DNA of 64,000 bases from Dromiciops gliroides (taxonomy: Eukaryota > Chordata > Mammalia > Microbiotheria > Microbiotheriidae), in the NCBI RefSeq assembly GCF_019393635.1, contig NC_057862.1:264196441-264260440 (forward strand). The letters are read 5' to 3'. Below are positions 24,300 to 35,999 of this stretch, one piece after another (positions within the stretch are counted from its first letter, which is position 1; each line of letters begins with the position of its first letter). The position numbers and the translations under genes were made by a program. The notes under the pieces are model-generated. The model did not search any database and had not been told where the DNA came from. It saw only the letters and a list, made by a program, of their open reading frames with translations.

Positions 24300-24890
24300 T
24301 TTTTTTTTAAAGTATGCTTTAATCCACACAGAATTCATCAGTTCTCTCTCTCTGGAAGCAGATAGCATTTTTCATTATGGTTCCTTTGAAATTATTTTGG
24401 ATCATTGTGTTGATCAGAGAAGATAAGTCTTTCACAACTGATCATTATTACAATATTGTTGTTACTGTGTACAATGTTCTGGTTCTGCTCCCTTCTCTCT
24501 GCATCAACTCATAAGTCTTCCCAGGTTTTTTTTTCTTTTTTTCTTTCTTTCTTTTTCTTTTTTCCAGGGCAATGGGGGTTAGGTGACTTGCCCAGGGTCA
24601 CACAGCTAGTGTCAAGTATCTGAGGCTGGATTTGAACTCAGGTCCTTCTGAATCCAGGGCCGGTGCTTTATCCACTGTGCCACCTAGCTGTGCCCCCCCC
24701 CCCAGTTTTTTTTTTAATTTTATTTTTTCCAGTTACATGTAAGGGTAGTTTTCAATATTCATTTTCATAAGATTTAGAGTTTGAACTTTTTTTCCCTCCC
24801 TCCCTCCCTTTCCTCCCCCCTCCACAAGATCACAACCAGGTTATATATGTACAGTCCACAAGTGTTCTTTTTATCAGTTCTTTCTATGGG
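24300..24890 (-). mobile_element. Two L1 3' fragments and a SINE nested in L1 endonuclease region
   Basis: The host L1 phrase 'ggtcaattttt' occurs at both edges (near 24291 and 24889), a probable target duplication. Inside are an antisense L1 tail (24330-24525), an antisense MAR1 SINE (24560-24696), and a second antisense L1/HAL1 3' UTR ('cctcccccctccacaagatc', to about 24880). Confidence 0.75.
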
Positions 24891-26540
24891 GTCAATTTTT
24901 GAATATGTGCCTTGTACCACTGAGGAAAAAGGTATATTCCTTTCTATCCCCATTCAATTTTCTCCAGACATCTATCATATCTAACTTTTCTAGCATTCTA
25001 TTCACCTCTTTAACTTCTTTCTTGTTTATTTTGTGGTTAGATGCATCTAATTCTGAGAGGGGAAGATTCAGATCCCCCACTAATATAGTTTTACTGTCTA
25101 TTTTCTCTTGTAACTCATTTGACTTCTCTAAGAATTTGGTTGCTATACTACTCAGCGCATACATGTTTAGTATTGCTATTACTTCATTATGTAGTTTCCT
25201 TCCTTATCTCTTTTAATTAAATCTATTTTTTGCTTTTGTTTTGCCTGAGATAAGGATTGCTATCCCTGCTTTTTAAAATTTCAGCTGAAGCATAATTCTG
25301 CTCCAACCTTTTACCTTTTCTCTGTGTGTATCTCTCTGCTTTAAATGTGTTTCTTGTAACAGCATATTGTAGGATTCTGGTTTTTAATCCACTCTGCTAT
25401 TTGGTTCTGTTTTATGACAGAGTTCATCCCATTCACATTCACAGTTATTATTACTACTATCTATGCCTCCTCACCAGTGTTTTGCTTCTGACCCCTGCTT
25501 CCCCCAATCTGCCCTCCCTTTTATTAGCCCCACTCCCTTTTCTTTACCCTTTTCTCCCCTGCTTATGCCCTCCCTTCTATCAGTGCCCCCTTTCCCCCTT
25601 ACCCTTTTATTTCCCTAAAGAATAAGCTACATTTCTTTATCCAAATGAGTGTATATGTTATTCCCTCTTTGAATCAAGTCTGATGAGAGTAAGGTTGAAA
25701 CAATGCTCACCCCTCCCTTCTTTCTTTCTATTGTAATAGGTCTTTTGTGCCTCTTCATATGATGTAATTAACCCCATTCCACCTCCCCTTTCCTCTTCTC
25801 CCCATATACTCCTTTTTTCTCACCCCTTAAGTTTCTTTATATCATCACATTAAAGACAATTTATATTTATACCCTCTAGATCATGTTTTCTTTTAATGTT
25901 ATTGATTTTTGCTTTTTTTCCTTCCAGATTGTTCTTCCCTTTTGTATATTTACATTCCCAATCTCTTGTTCTCTATTTTTCTGTGCTGCCAATTATGTCT
26001 GTTATGCAGGAGATAATTTCAACTTTCACAATTCATTTCTTTTTTGCACCATCAGGAAACATTGTGCTGTGGTTCCATGATGTGACTTTCCAATAGAGCT
26101 TGGGAATACATAGAGCCTTCTGCTGCATCATGTATTGATTAATTTTCTTTTTTATTACAATATTTATTCATTGTTTAGATGTTCTAGGGGCTATCTTTCT
26201 TTTGTTATTATTATCTTCCTTATTGGTTTATTTGATTATTTCAAGGTCTCTAACTGAGTTTTCTTCTTAGTGAGATCTTTGGTAATTTCAACCTTTTTTT
26301 TCTTTATATTCATTTATCCCTTACCTTCTGACTCCTTTCACTTTGCTGGTAGATTCCCTAATGTCTCTGTCCATGTGACTTCTGAAGGCACAAGATGGCT
26401 TCAGGTGGATGCCAGGACCTTTTCCTTCAGACCTGGTGGAACTCCATATATTCTGACTTCCTCTGTTCCTTCTCTTCCTTAGCTTTCTACCTAAGTACTG
26501 CTGCAGCTCAGCATGCTGCCATACTGCCACTCCAAAGAGT

Positions 26541-26903
26541 GAAAAAATAATCTGATTTTCTTTACCACACTACTGTTGCACAGTCTGGAATGGGAAGAAT
26601 TGAGTTCTGGTGTAAGCCCATGGTTCAGGTTGTGCCACTCCTCCAAAGGTTTAGGTGCTGGTAGGAAAGGGCAAGTTAGAGCAAGTTAGAGATTAGCGAT
26701 AATAAGCCTTCTCTGCTGTTAGTTCATTAATTTTCTGCCTTGTTGGGGTTCTTAATGTTTAGATGGTGTTGATGTTTGAAACTGATTTCATGCATTATTG
26801 TTATTTTGGAAATGTTTGAGGAGTTGTGAGTACTGGAGAGAATAGAGATTTCTCCATTTTGTTGGTTACATGAGTAAGCATGTCTGATCAGATTTTGTTT
26901 TTT
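26541..26903. other. No gene seen
   Basis: Unique-looking sequence right of the L1 5' end. No exon or repeat is recognised. Confidence 0.4.
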
Positions 26904-27053
26904 TGTTTTTGTTTTTTTGTGGGGCAGTGAGGGTTAAGGGACTTGCCCAGGGTCACACAGCTAGTAAGTGTCAAGTGTCTGAGGCCAGATTTGAACTCAG
27001 GTCCTCCTGAATCCAGGGCCAGTGCTTTATCTACTGTGCCCCTAGCTGCCCCG
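26904..27053 (-). mobile_element. MAR1-type CORE-SINE
   Basis: Antisense copy with its tail read as T/G-rich sequence. It is flanked by 'gatcagatttt' on both sides (near 26887 and 27053). Confidence 0.92.
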
Positions 27054-27428
27054 ATCAGATTTTTATAAAAATTTCTTTATTCTCCTATTAAAAGAAATCT
27101 AAGGACATTTTTTTTTTCTGGGGTGTGTTTTCCAATGTAGCATCCCCTTCTTGGACTACTTCTCTGTTACTTTTATAGGTTGGATGTTCATGGGGTCAAC
27201 AATGCAAGTCCACACTCATGGGCTCAAACCAATTGACACAAAGCAAAGACAAAGGTTATAGAATGAACCTTTTAGCTATAAACATGAAGTACACTCCCAA
27301 AAATACAGAGAGTGTGAAACATCGGCACATGCACAGAATATACTAATTGTATATGTAAGAAATACACATGGCCAACCCAACTCAAGTCTCTGCTACTTCA
27401 AGGTTCTGACTTTTCTCTTAATATAAAA

Positions 27429-28154
27429 TGTTTGGGACAAAATTGCCTCAGTTTGCCCAAATAATTCGAGGAGACCACCAAGTCTAGCAGAAGCAGATTT
27501 ATTATATTCTCATGAGAATGGGTGACCCCATACCAGGGATGAGGAGTGTGCTAATGGGCTCATGAGTTGGGTTTTTATGGAAGTTTTGAGGGGGGGTGGT
27601 CACCCTCACAGGGTGAACTCACAATCTAACATCCAATCCTGTCTCACCCAGCATGCATGTACAGCTTGTGATCAGCTATGTCTGAGAGCAGGGGGAAAAG
27701 GGTAAAACCATTCCACCTGTGTAAGGAGGGGCAAGGGGGAAGAGGGGAGAGATGGTACCGGGAACTGGTACCAAGGGGAGATATGGTACTAGGAACTGGT
27801 ACCGGGAGTCAGGGCTTAGGAATGTAAAAAGGGGAGGTAGTATCTGGGTGGGATCCACACTAGCAAGAGACATCTTCTCCTGCCTGGTCATAGAACAAGG
27901 GGGGGAGGTGTGTTATAGAAACAGCATAACTAACTCATAACAAGGACTGGGGGTTTGGAATGTAGGCAGGGGCGGGGGAAAGGGGGGATATCAAGGTATA
28001 TCAGGTTTAGTAAGGCAAGATACATGATTTCTATTAAAATCTATGGAATAAAACATGAACAGAATAATCTGACAATAACAGGGACTGGGGGCTGGGCATT
28101 TTCCAGACTACATCCCCAAAATCTGAACCGACTCAAGCCCACCCATCCCATACA
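27429..28154 (-). mobile_element. 3' LTR of antisense ERV fossil A (LTR family B)
   Basis: The minus-strand element begins TGTATGGG at 28154 and ends CCCAAACA at 27429. Just right of 28154 is a polypurine tract on the minus strand (28155-28170), the hallmark of the start of a 3' LTR. It is related over most of its length to the solo LTRs at 44996-45906 and 48632-49352. Length is about 726 bp. Confidence 0.82.
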
Positions 28155-28169
28155 ATCCCCCCTTTTTCT

Positions 28170-28331
28170 TTTTCTTTTCTTCTTTTTTTTTTTTTAACGG
28201 GGCAATGGGGTTAAGTGACTTGCCCAGGGTCACACAGCTAGTAAGTGTTAAGTGTCTGAGGCTGGATTTGAACTCAGGAACTCCTGAATCCAGGGCCAGT
28301 GCTTTATCCACTGCGCCACCTAGCCGCCCCC
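28170..28331 (-). mobile_element. MAR1-type CORE-SINE between env and LTR of the fossil
   Basis: Antisense copy with an adjacent T run (28183-28196) and a C run at its head end. It lies just inside the polypurine tract of ERV fossil A. Confidence 0.9.
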
Positions 28332-28977
28332 CCCCCCTTTTTCTTTTGCTCAGAGAGCATAGTTGGACTTGAGTCACTGGCTTGATTCCTTAGTGATTGT
28401 CCAGGGTCTCAGCCTGTGGGTCCAAATCCAGGCCAACACCAGTCTCTGCTTTCTGAAGTTTCAGGATCAGGGCCTTTTCTCCTGTCACAGTCAGCTGCAT
28501 CTGTTGGACTGTGTGCTGTATCAAACCTATAAAGCAAGGAACTAAACAGGGAAGTATAAGAAAAATTCCAAAAATCAAAACAAAGAGTCCACTCCTGAAA
28601 TTCTAGCCAATTCCTCAGATAAGCCAGCATGCCCTTTTATGCTTGTATAATAGAACCATCTGGGGCTGTATTGTTAGGTATAAATATACAGCACTTTTTC
28701 TCCTAACATCACACAAACCCCTCCTTTTTCTGCCAAGAGCATGTCTAGTGCTATTCTGTTTTCCCAAGCCATACGGCTGGTAGCATCCAATTGTTAGGAC
28801 ATGCCTTTCACAGCATCTCTGGTATAAACCTCTGTTGATTGTTTTATATATATATATATATAAAATTCAATCTGCATTCTTATGTATAATAACTCATCAG
28901 AACAGGGGTTCAAATTCTGCAGCTATCTGGTTTAACAGTAAAGATTTATAATCTTTTCTTTGTTATGGGCAGGGGTG

Positions 28978-29188
28978 ATACCTTTGGGGCCCAATAGGGT
29001 GCAAGGGGACCAGAGCTAGGATGGATAGGTGAATGAGTAGCAGGAATGTCTGCCCTATGATTCCCTTGTGCTATGGAGTTGGTACCTTTGGGGCCCAATA
29101 GGGTGCAAGGGGACAAGGGCTAGGATGGATAGGTGAATGGCTAGCAGGAATGTCTGCCCTATGATTCCCTTGTGCAATGGAGTTAGTA
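28978..29188 (+). repeat. 104-bp tandem duplication
   Basis: The unit beginning 'cctttggggcccaatagggt' at 28981 recurs at 29085 with only a few differences, giving two head-to-tail copies with a 104-bp period. It lies in the env part of the ERV fossil. Confidence 0.92.
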
Positions 29189-31367
29189 ACTTGGTAGATT
29201 TATGACCTTAAATAAGTCCTTTTTCTATACCATCCGCCCTCACATGTTTGCAATGGAGAGGAGTTTACTTTCTTCTAAACCAAAAACATATCCAGCTAGT
29301 TTAACCTTATCATAACACCACATAATACTATATAAACATTTGCAGGCAGATGACAAACCTATATATTAATATACCTTGTTTGGCATATCAAATGAGCACA
29401 ATGTGTGGTCATTTCTTCTACTGACTACTTGTTCTGATTATAGAAATCTGCTATAATAGAAAAACCAGGGACATGATCATAATGCCAGGATAAACCATCC
29501 TTAGCTTTGTTTGATTTTAGGCAAGTCACAAGTAACAACCAGTGCATCAGTATTCTGGGGTCTAAATAGCCAGATTCAGGGATAGCCAGGTGGGGAAACA
29601 ATTCCTGTTCAGCAAGACCACAATGAGGCAGAAAGAGCCTACCACGGATGAGACCCAGATCATCCTTTCAGCTTTCCCCCAGATACCTCCACCTGTAAAC
29701 AGCACATTCCCTCTTGTGGTATTGCTTTGTGACATTCTCTCCAGTACTTGATCACTGGCTTGATGATTCCAGACAACTATACCTGAATTCAAAACTCAAA
29801 ACAATATTATAAATTACAGTCCCAAATTATTTTATATTAAAAAGCAAACCTCTACTCTCATGAAATTGCAATGAGCAAAAATATTTACCAGGAAACTCAC
29901 ACATGTTGCACATTTTTTTCCTTCTTCTAGAATTTACACTTTTCCTGATGTAAAAATATAATAAGCAACCTTGTCAGAAAAGAGCCTGCCATAGATTGCT
30001 TATCTAGGGATTTTCACAATCTATCTGGAAGTTTACAAATTAAAAGAAATATCTTCCAGTGTTTTCCTCTGTGTCCTAGAGGAAACACATGCCTGTTTCT
30101 GCTAAGACCATCAATTGTTTTGTTTCCTCTGAATCCCATAATTTGCAATTATTCCTAATTTTAACACACATACCCATTTAAAATAACTTTAAAACTTTAC
30201 CAATATTTTAGTTTTCCATTCAAATTCAATTATTCTTTGATTTCTTCCAGAATCCACAGACCTTGAAATTTCAAGTTAGCAGGTTAGCACTTAAAGTGGC
30301 AGTGCACTTTAAATTATGACTAGTGTACATTCCCTGCTTTTTCTTTTTCTCAGTTTTAAAACAACATAACTTTCTTTCTACTTGCTTTTACCAATTATTT
30401 AAAATTCTCTGGACAACTTAAAATTTTCCTAAACATTCTCTCTCTCACTCATCACTCCCCTGCTGCACAGCCAGCACCTGAGAGGGGGTGGGGGGGTGAG
30501 AAAAAGAAAGCAGCAATGCAAGTCACGCTCAACTAGAAATCATCCCTCATTAAAACTTTTACATTTTACAAATAGTTCCTGATTTTTAACCATTACATTC
30601 TACTAAAAAAGATTTCAAAATAGAAGCATTTTCAAACCAATTTTTACAATGTTCATCTAAGGCTATGAATGCCTAGCAAAATTAACATCCCAATTCCTAA
30701 TTCAAACTCTTAAGTAAACACACTCATATAAAGATATCCAGAAGTCAGAGACTTCCCTTCCCCCACCTTCAGAGCCTGGCCACCCCTCAGAGAGGCTTAC
30801 AGGGGTACAACCAGAAGTAACACAAGTACAAAAATTCCCCACAGATTTTTTATACAACACAATTACAACATTTAACAGACATAAATGCACAAGACAACAA
30901 ACTAGTGGCCGGACACAGACAAGCAAACAAACAGCCATCAAATATTACTTCTTCCTGACCAGTCCACTCTGGTAGGGGCTAATTCAGGAGGTCTGTTACC
31001 TTAAATCTTTCCCTTGCAAATAAGTCATTTGTCTCTTTTCACCCATGTCCAATTTTTCCTTTTTCAAATTTATAAGGATACACTGGAGGGGTCATGCAGA
31101 ATATTTTCTCTCCCTGTCCCTTTAAGTTGAGGCTTGGGCAATCTGGAGCATGGTTTTAGACTGCTTCTGTTGTTGCTGTAATTGCTGATGAAGTATTTGG
31201 CTTTGTTCCTTCTTTTCTGCCTCACCCCCACCTTACAAAAACTGTCTGAGCCATCTGGAGCAACTCATCCAAAGTTTTAGTAGACTAGTTTTGTTCTTTT
31301 TGCAATTTCTTATTAACGTCTGTCCAAGAATTAATTACAAAATTCATCTTAAGAATGGTTTGTGCCA

Positions 31368-34238
31368 GACTTCCAGGGCAGAGCCAAGATGGCGGAGGAA
31401 AGGCAGTGAGCTCCCAAACTCATGACAGGATCGCTCCAAAAAACATCCAAATAAAGTCATAGGAAAATGCCCAGAGCAGCAAAACTCACAGAAGAATGTG
31501 CTGAAATCATCTTCTAACCAAGAATGGCTTGGAAGGTCAGAAGGAGGGAGCTGCTGTGCTGATACAGGAGTTGGGCCCAACCCCACAGTCACCCTGACAC
31601 AGATCCAGTTGCAGGAAGTCCTCACCAAGGAGACCCCCAGAGCCTCTGAATCAGCTGAAACACCAGTGTTGTCTGGAACTAAGCTCACAGTCTGGTGAGT
31701 GGGCTGAGCCCTGGGCAGGGGAGAGACTACAGGGTTCTCTGCTGGTGCTAAGGCAGAACTTGGATTCTACACCCCTACTGAGAACCAGGTGGTAGGCTCG
31801 AGTAGAAGTGGCTCAGGTGGGGGAAGGGCACAGGCTCCTCAGAGCTAACAACCACAACACACAAAGCTGGTTGATTGGCAAGTTGGTCTGGGGTCATCTA
31901 GGACAAGGAAACAGGCTGGACGAGGGAAGGACCTGATTCTCCTTAAATCATACCACCTGGGACTTCTTAAGCTTGTGATACTGCAGCCTGGAAACAGTGC
32001 CCCACTTTAAGGAGCTAAAAGTCTAGTAAAAGAAAGGCAAGATGAGCCAACAGAGAAAGGTGAGGACCATAGAAAGTTTCTTCAGTAACAAGGAAGACCA
32101 AGGGGCACCCTCAGAGGAAGATGTCAATATCAGGGCCCCTATATCTAAAGCTTCCAAGAAAAATATGAATTGGTCTCAGGCCATAGAGGTGCTCAAAAAG
32201 GACTTTGAAGATAAAATTAGAGAGGTAGAGGAAAAAATGGAAAGAGAAATGAGGGTGATGCAGGAAAGACATGAGAAAAAAGTCAACAGCTTGAAAAGTC
32301 AAATGGAAAAGGAGGTACAAAAGCTCTCTGATGAAAATAATTGCCTAAGAATGAGGATTGAACAAATGGAAGCCAGTGACTTTATGAGAAACCAAGACAC
32401 AATAAAGCAAATCCAAATGAATAAAAAAATAGAGGGCAATGTGAAATATCTTCTGGGAAAAACTGCTGACCTGGAAAATGGGTCCAGGAGAGATAATTTG
32501 AAAATTATTGGTCTACCTGAAAACCATGATCAAGGAAAGAGCTTAGACACCATCTTCCAAGATATTCTCAGGGAAAACTGCCCTGAAATTCTAGAAGAGG
32601 AAGCTAAAATAGAAATTGAAAGAATCCATCAATCACCTCCAGAAAGAGATCCCCAAAAGAAAACTCCTAGGAATATTATAGCCAAATTCCAGAGCTCTCA
32701 GGTCAAGGAGAAAATATTGCAAGCTTCCCAAAAGAAAGAATTCAAGTACTGTGGAGCCCCAGTCAGGATAGCACAAGATCTAGCAGCTTCTACCTTAAAG
32801 GACCAGAGAGCATGGAATATGATATTCCAAAGGGCAAAGGAAATGGGATTACAACCAAGAATCACCTACCCAGCAAAACTCAACATTATCTTTCAGCAGA
32901 AAAAATGGGACTTAATGAAAAAGAAGACTTTCAGATATTTGTGATGAAAAGACCTGAACTGAATGGCAAATTTGACTTTCAAATACAAGACCCTAGAGAA
33001 CCATAAAAAAGAAAAATTGGAGCTGGGGGACACACCTGGGGTCATACGGTGGGCGACTGTCTTGTGTCTGAGGCCGAGTTTTGGCTGGATCCCCCTGGGT
33101 CCAGGGGTGGTGATTTGTCCACTGTGTCACTTGGCTGGATGGTGGCATCTTTGGGGTTAAATTGAGGGGTGAAAGGAATTCACTGGGGGAGGGGGAAGGG
33201 CGAGGTGAGGTCCTGCATGAAGGTGGCAGGAGGGGGCTTGTGGAGTGGGGGAAGAGATGGGAGAGGAGCAGGGCAGTAAATGAATTTTACACTCATCAGG
33301 AAAGGCTCAAAGATCTTAAACTCATCAGAGCTGCCTCAAGGAAGGACTAACAGACACACCCAACTGGGTGGAATAATCTATTTAATCTGGGCGGTATTTA
33401 CTAACACTCATCAAAATTGGCTCAAAGACCTCAATCTCATTAGAATTGGCTCAAGGAGGGAATAATTGACACATTCAATTGGGTGGAGTAATATCTATAA
33501 CCCTGCAGGAAAATAGGAGGGGAAGGGGATAAAGAGAGAGGGGCAAAAGAAGGAAGGGCAGAGTGGGGGAGGGGACAGACAGAGGCAAATCCCTTTTGAA
33601 GGGTGATAGGATGAAAGAAGATGGATAATAGAATAAATATCATGGGGAAGGGAATAGGATGGAAGGGAAATAGTTAACAATAGTAATCATGAAAAAGAGA
33701 AAAGGGGGAAAAATTGTACAAAAAATATTTATAGCAACTCTAGTTGGAGGCTAAGAATTGAGAATGGAAGGAATGCCCATCAATTGAGGAATGATGGAAA
33801 AAGCTGTGTTATATGATTGTAGTAGAATGGACTTGTGCTACAGGAAATGACAAACAGGATGATCCCAGAAAAGCCTTGAAAGACTAATGAACATTGATGT
33901 ATAGTGAAGTGAGCAGAGCTGAGAGGACACTGTGCGTAGTGACAGCAGTATTGTTCAAGGAGCAATTGTGAATGACTTAACTACTCTCAGCAGTGCAATG
34001 ATCCAAGACAATCCCAAGGAACTAATGAGGAAGCTTACTATGCACCCCTATAGAAAGAACTGATAAAAAGAACACTTGTGGATTATACATATATAACCTG
34101 ATTGTGATCTTGTGGAGGGGGGAGGAAAGGGAGGGAGGGAGGGAGAAAAGTTTGGAACTCTAAATCTTATGAAAATGAATGTTGAAAACTACCCTTACAT
34201 ATAAATGGAAAATAAAATAAATACAAAAAAAAAAAAAA
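31368..34238 (+). mobile_element. HAL1-type half-LINE (L1 with ORF1 but almost no ORF2)
   Basis: A 2.9-kb element flanked by 17-bp duplications (31351-31367 and 34239-34255; 'aagaatggtttgtgcca' against '...ttcgtgcca', one mismatch). It begins with a 674-bp 5' UTR that has a YY1-like 'caagatggcgg' at 31385. ORF1 follows at 32042-32944. It then has an antisense SINE-like block (33030-33130), a purine-rich spacer (33150-33700), a short ORF2 tail remnant plus 3' UTR (33715-34222), and a poly(A) tail. The endonuclease and reverse transcriptase are absent, so it would need a full L1 in trans. HAL1 (half-LINE) families are known in mammals; the exact subfamily is not assigned. Confidence 0.85.
32042..32944 (+). 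CDS. LINE ORF1 protein (RNA-binding chaperone), 300 codons
   Basis: This L1 ORF1p-type protein coats LINE RNA and acts as a nucleic-acid chaperone in the ribonucleoprotein. Residues about 44-148 form a charged heptad-rich coiled coil (trimerisation). The RRM begins at about 151 with 'DNLKIIGLPE', and the conserved 'PRNIIAKFQ' lies at 209-217. The C-terminal domain runs to the end ('QPRITYPAKLNIIFQ'). The start is the first ATG after the 5' UTR and fits family length. Near 32898-32903 an A run appears to have changed length. The last dozen codons read 'WDLMKKKTFRYL', while the next frame continues with family-like residues to 33006. The ORF is therefore open but has an altered C-terminus. Neighbours are LINE parts, not host genes. 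Confidence 0.85.
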   Translation: MSQQRKVRTIESFFSNKEDQGAPSEEDVNIRAPISKASKKNMNWSQAIEVLKKDFEDKIREVEEKMEREMRVMQERHEKKVNSLKSQMEKEVQKLSDENNCLRMRIEQMEASDFMRNQDTIKQIQMNKKIEGNVKYLLGKTADLENGSRRDNLKIIGLPENHDQGKSLDTIFQDILRENCPEILEEEAKIEIERIHQSPPERDPQKKTPRNIIAKFQSSQVKEKILQASQKKEFKYCGAPVRIAQDLAASTLKDQRAWNMIFQRAKEMGLQPRITYPAKLNIIFQQKKWDLMKKKTFRYL

Positions 34239-34310
34239 AAGAATGGTTCGTGCCATATTCCCATCAGGGTCTAGCCTTGAATATTATCCATTTTGTTCTA
34301 TTAAAAGTTT

Positions 34311-34720
34311 TTTTTATTTTTCTTTTATTTTTAATTTATGGAATAAAATATTTCCAATAATATAATAAAACATTTCCATAATATAATAAAAATAATTGGA
34401 CATGAAGCAATAAAACTATTATATGCATCTTGCTGTTCCTTTTAAACATATAATATAGTTATGGTATTTTCTTTTTTTCTCCCCCCCTGCTCTAGAGATG
34501 GCTATCATTAGACAAAAATATGTGTGTATAGACACACAGACATGCACATATATATGTGTACATTTTATTCATATTTCTATTTATCAGTTCTTTGTATATC
34601 TTTTGTAGTTAATTTGGTTATTTATAATAGTCAAAATGTTGTGCTTTATGGAACAGTGTCTTTGCCGGGCAGATCTTACATTTATATTTCCTGTGCCTGT
34701 TTTTCTCCTTAGCTCAACTC
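34311..34720 (-). mobile_element. LINE 3' fragment, antisense
   Basis: 'tttatggaataaaatatttc', 'aacatttccataatataata' and 'gagatggctatcattagaca' recur in the insertion at 50562-51003, so both are copies of one LINE 3' end. This copy abuts ERV fossil A and truncates its gag side. Confidence 0.6.
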
Positions 34721-34768
34721 CTGAGAGCTGAATTGACTCTCCCTCTAATTTACCACAACATTAGCTGC

Positions 34769-34916
34769 ATTGCTTTTTTTTTTTTTTTTGGCGGGGCAAT
34801 GAGGGTTAAGTGACTTGCCTAGGGTCACACAGTAAGTATCTGATGCCGAATTTGAACTCAGGTCCTCTTGAATCCAAGGCTGATGCTTTATCCACTGCCC
34901 CACCTAGCTGCCCCCT
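34769..34916 (-). mobile_element. MAR1-type CORE-SINE
   Basis: Antisense copy with its tail as a T run at 34772-34789. 'attgctttttt' lies on both sides (near 34767 and 34918). Confidence 0.92.
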
Positions 34917-35651
34917 AGATTGCTTTTTTATATCAATTTAAGAGACATGGCTAATCTAGACCTTGCCCATGTAGCATTAGTTGCCTTCGTCATATGAGCA
35001 AGGACCCTAAATCCTCTCAGGTAGATTAAAATTATTCATGTTACCCAAGGAAATAAAAAATATAAATATTTCTTTAAATTTCCTTTACATCAAATGGGAC
35101 ACTCCCAAGTTTTGCAACCTTTACTGTCTGTGAGTACAACGCAAAGGGTGATCATTTTATGTCTGAAACACAAAAACTCTACAAGTCTAAGACCCTTATA
35201 CTAACATTTCTGAAACAATGATTTATGGACTCAGCACTTGAATATCATTATGAACTTTTCTCTTCTTTAGTCATTGAACTCTCTTCACAACTCTGTTGTC
35301 CCTCAGTTTGGTAAATAATAGATTAAGGAGGAACCACCTCAAATGTAATAATAGTAACAGGGGAGAAAAAAAATAGACATGGCTCAGACTCCCTACATTA
35401 TGATAAAGACTCCATAGCTATAATGGTGGCCAAGTGAGGGATTGGTGGCTTTTTATTTGTCCCAGCCCCTCAACTAAGTTGAGTCCCTGAAAATAATGGT
35501 GATCTCTAAAAGATCTCTAGATCTAGATCTCTAAAACAATAAGGGCCCTGAAATTACAAATCTCCCTTTTGTGAAAAAAAAAATGTGGAAGTGAGAATGA
35601 AAAAATGTTCTTGAGTATAAAACTAAGTTTCCTGAGTATACAATTAAATGT

Positions 35652-35668
35652 GCAGCAGGTGGCAGCAG
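35652..35668 (+). promoter_or_regulatory. CTCF-like motif upstream of V1
   Basis: 'gcagcaggtggcagcag' matches the CTCF core at 14 of 15 positions in forward orientation. A homologous, better-matching site is at 61469. CTCF sites near V segments are known to shape IGH locus folding in mice. Occupancy here is inference. Confidence 0.5.
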
Positions 35669-35843
35669 AGCTGGATATTCTGGGTGATGAGAATGGTACT
35701 TGAAATGTTAGGATCATCTCATAGGGATATGAAATATACTTGCTCCATAAATCAGATTATTAGGTTAGTGTCACAGAGGATAAAAGTTTCTCTATCTCTT
35801 TGAGAGGCAAGGTGTGTTTTTTGGAGGAGACTTGTAACTTTCT

Positions 35844-35999
35844 TTTTTTTTTTTTTTTTTTTTGCGGGGCAATGGGGGTTAAGTGACTTGCCCAGGGTCA
35901 CACAGCTACTAAGTGTCAAGTGTCTGAGGCCGGATTTGAACTCAGGTACTCCTGAATCCAGGGCCGGTGCTTTATCCACTGCGCCACCTAGCCGCCCCC
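35844..35999 (-). mobile_element. MAR1-type CORE-SINE
   Basis: Antisense copy near consensus, with a long T run. It is flanked by the perfect 15-bp repeat 'gacttgtaactttct' (35829-35843 and 36000-36014). Confidence 0.96.

Larger units (their letters stand above)
19668..26540 (-). mobile_element. Nearly full-length antisense L1, dead, with nested insertions
   Basis: Read on the minus strand from 26540 down: a 5' UTR/ORF1 remnant (about 26540-25870), a purine-rich spacer (25870-25440), and an ORF2 endonuclease domain (25440-24892, with 'ILVGDLNLPLSELD' matching the L1 GDFN motif). Next comes reverse transcriptase (23700-22555; motif A '[16 protein letters not shown]'). In the catalytic box the usual FADD reads FADN, which would abolish activity. 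The thumb and C-terminal cysteine region (20740-20045, '[20 protein letters not shown]') and the 3' UTR to about 19668 follow. Insertions at 21365-22059 (LTR), 22259, 22497-22712 and 24300-24890 interrupt it. Many stops and frameshifts make it inactive. Confidence 0.88.
27429..34310 (-). mobile_element. ERV fossil A, class I (gamma-like): gag and env parts plus 3' LTR
   Basis: Read on the minus strand from right to left. At 34310-34240, continuing at 31367-30960, is sequence like the C-terminal end of gag capsid/nucleocapsid ('SWTDVNKKLQKEQN'). Env-like sequence occupies about 29800-28340, ending in a transmembrane-subunit-like stretch with the 'ALDMLLAEKGGVC' motif and a following membrane segment. 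The 3' LTR is at 28154-27429. Pol was not recognised. The copy is broken, with numerous breaks, lacks a 5' LTR here and is interrupted by a half-LINE (31368-34238) and a SINE (28170-28331). It is old. Confidence 0.7.

Noticed and set aside
28978-29188. CRISPR-like array from the direct repeats at 28981 and 29085
   Set aside because: Only two long head-to-tail copies without spacers, in a vertebrate genome; it is a simple tandem duplication.
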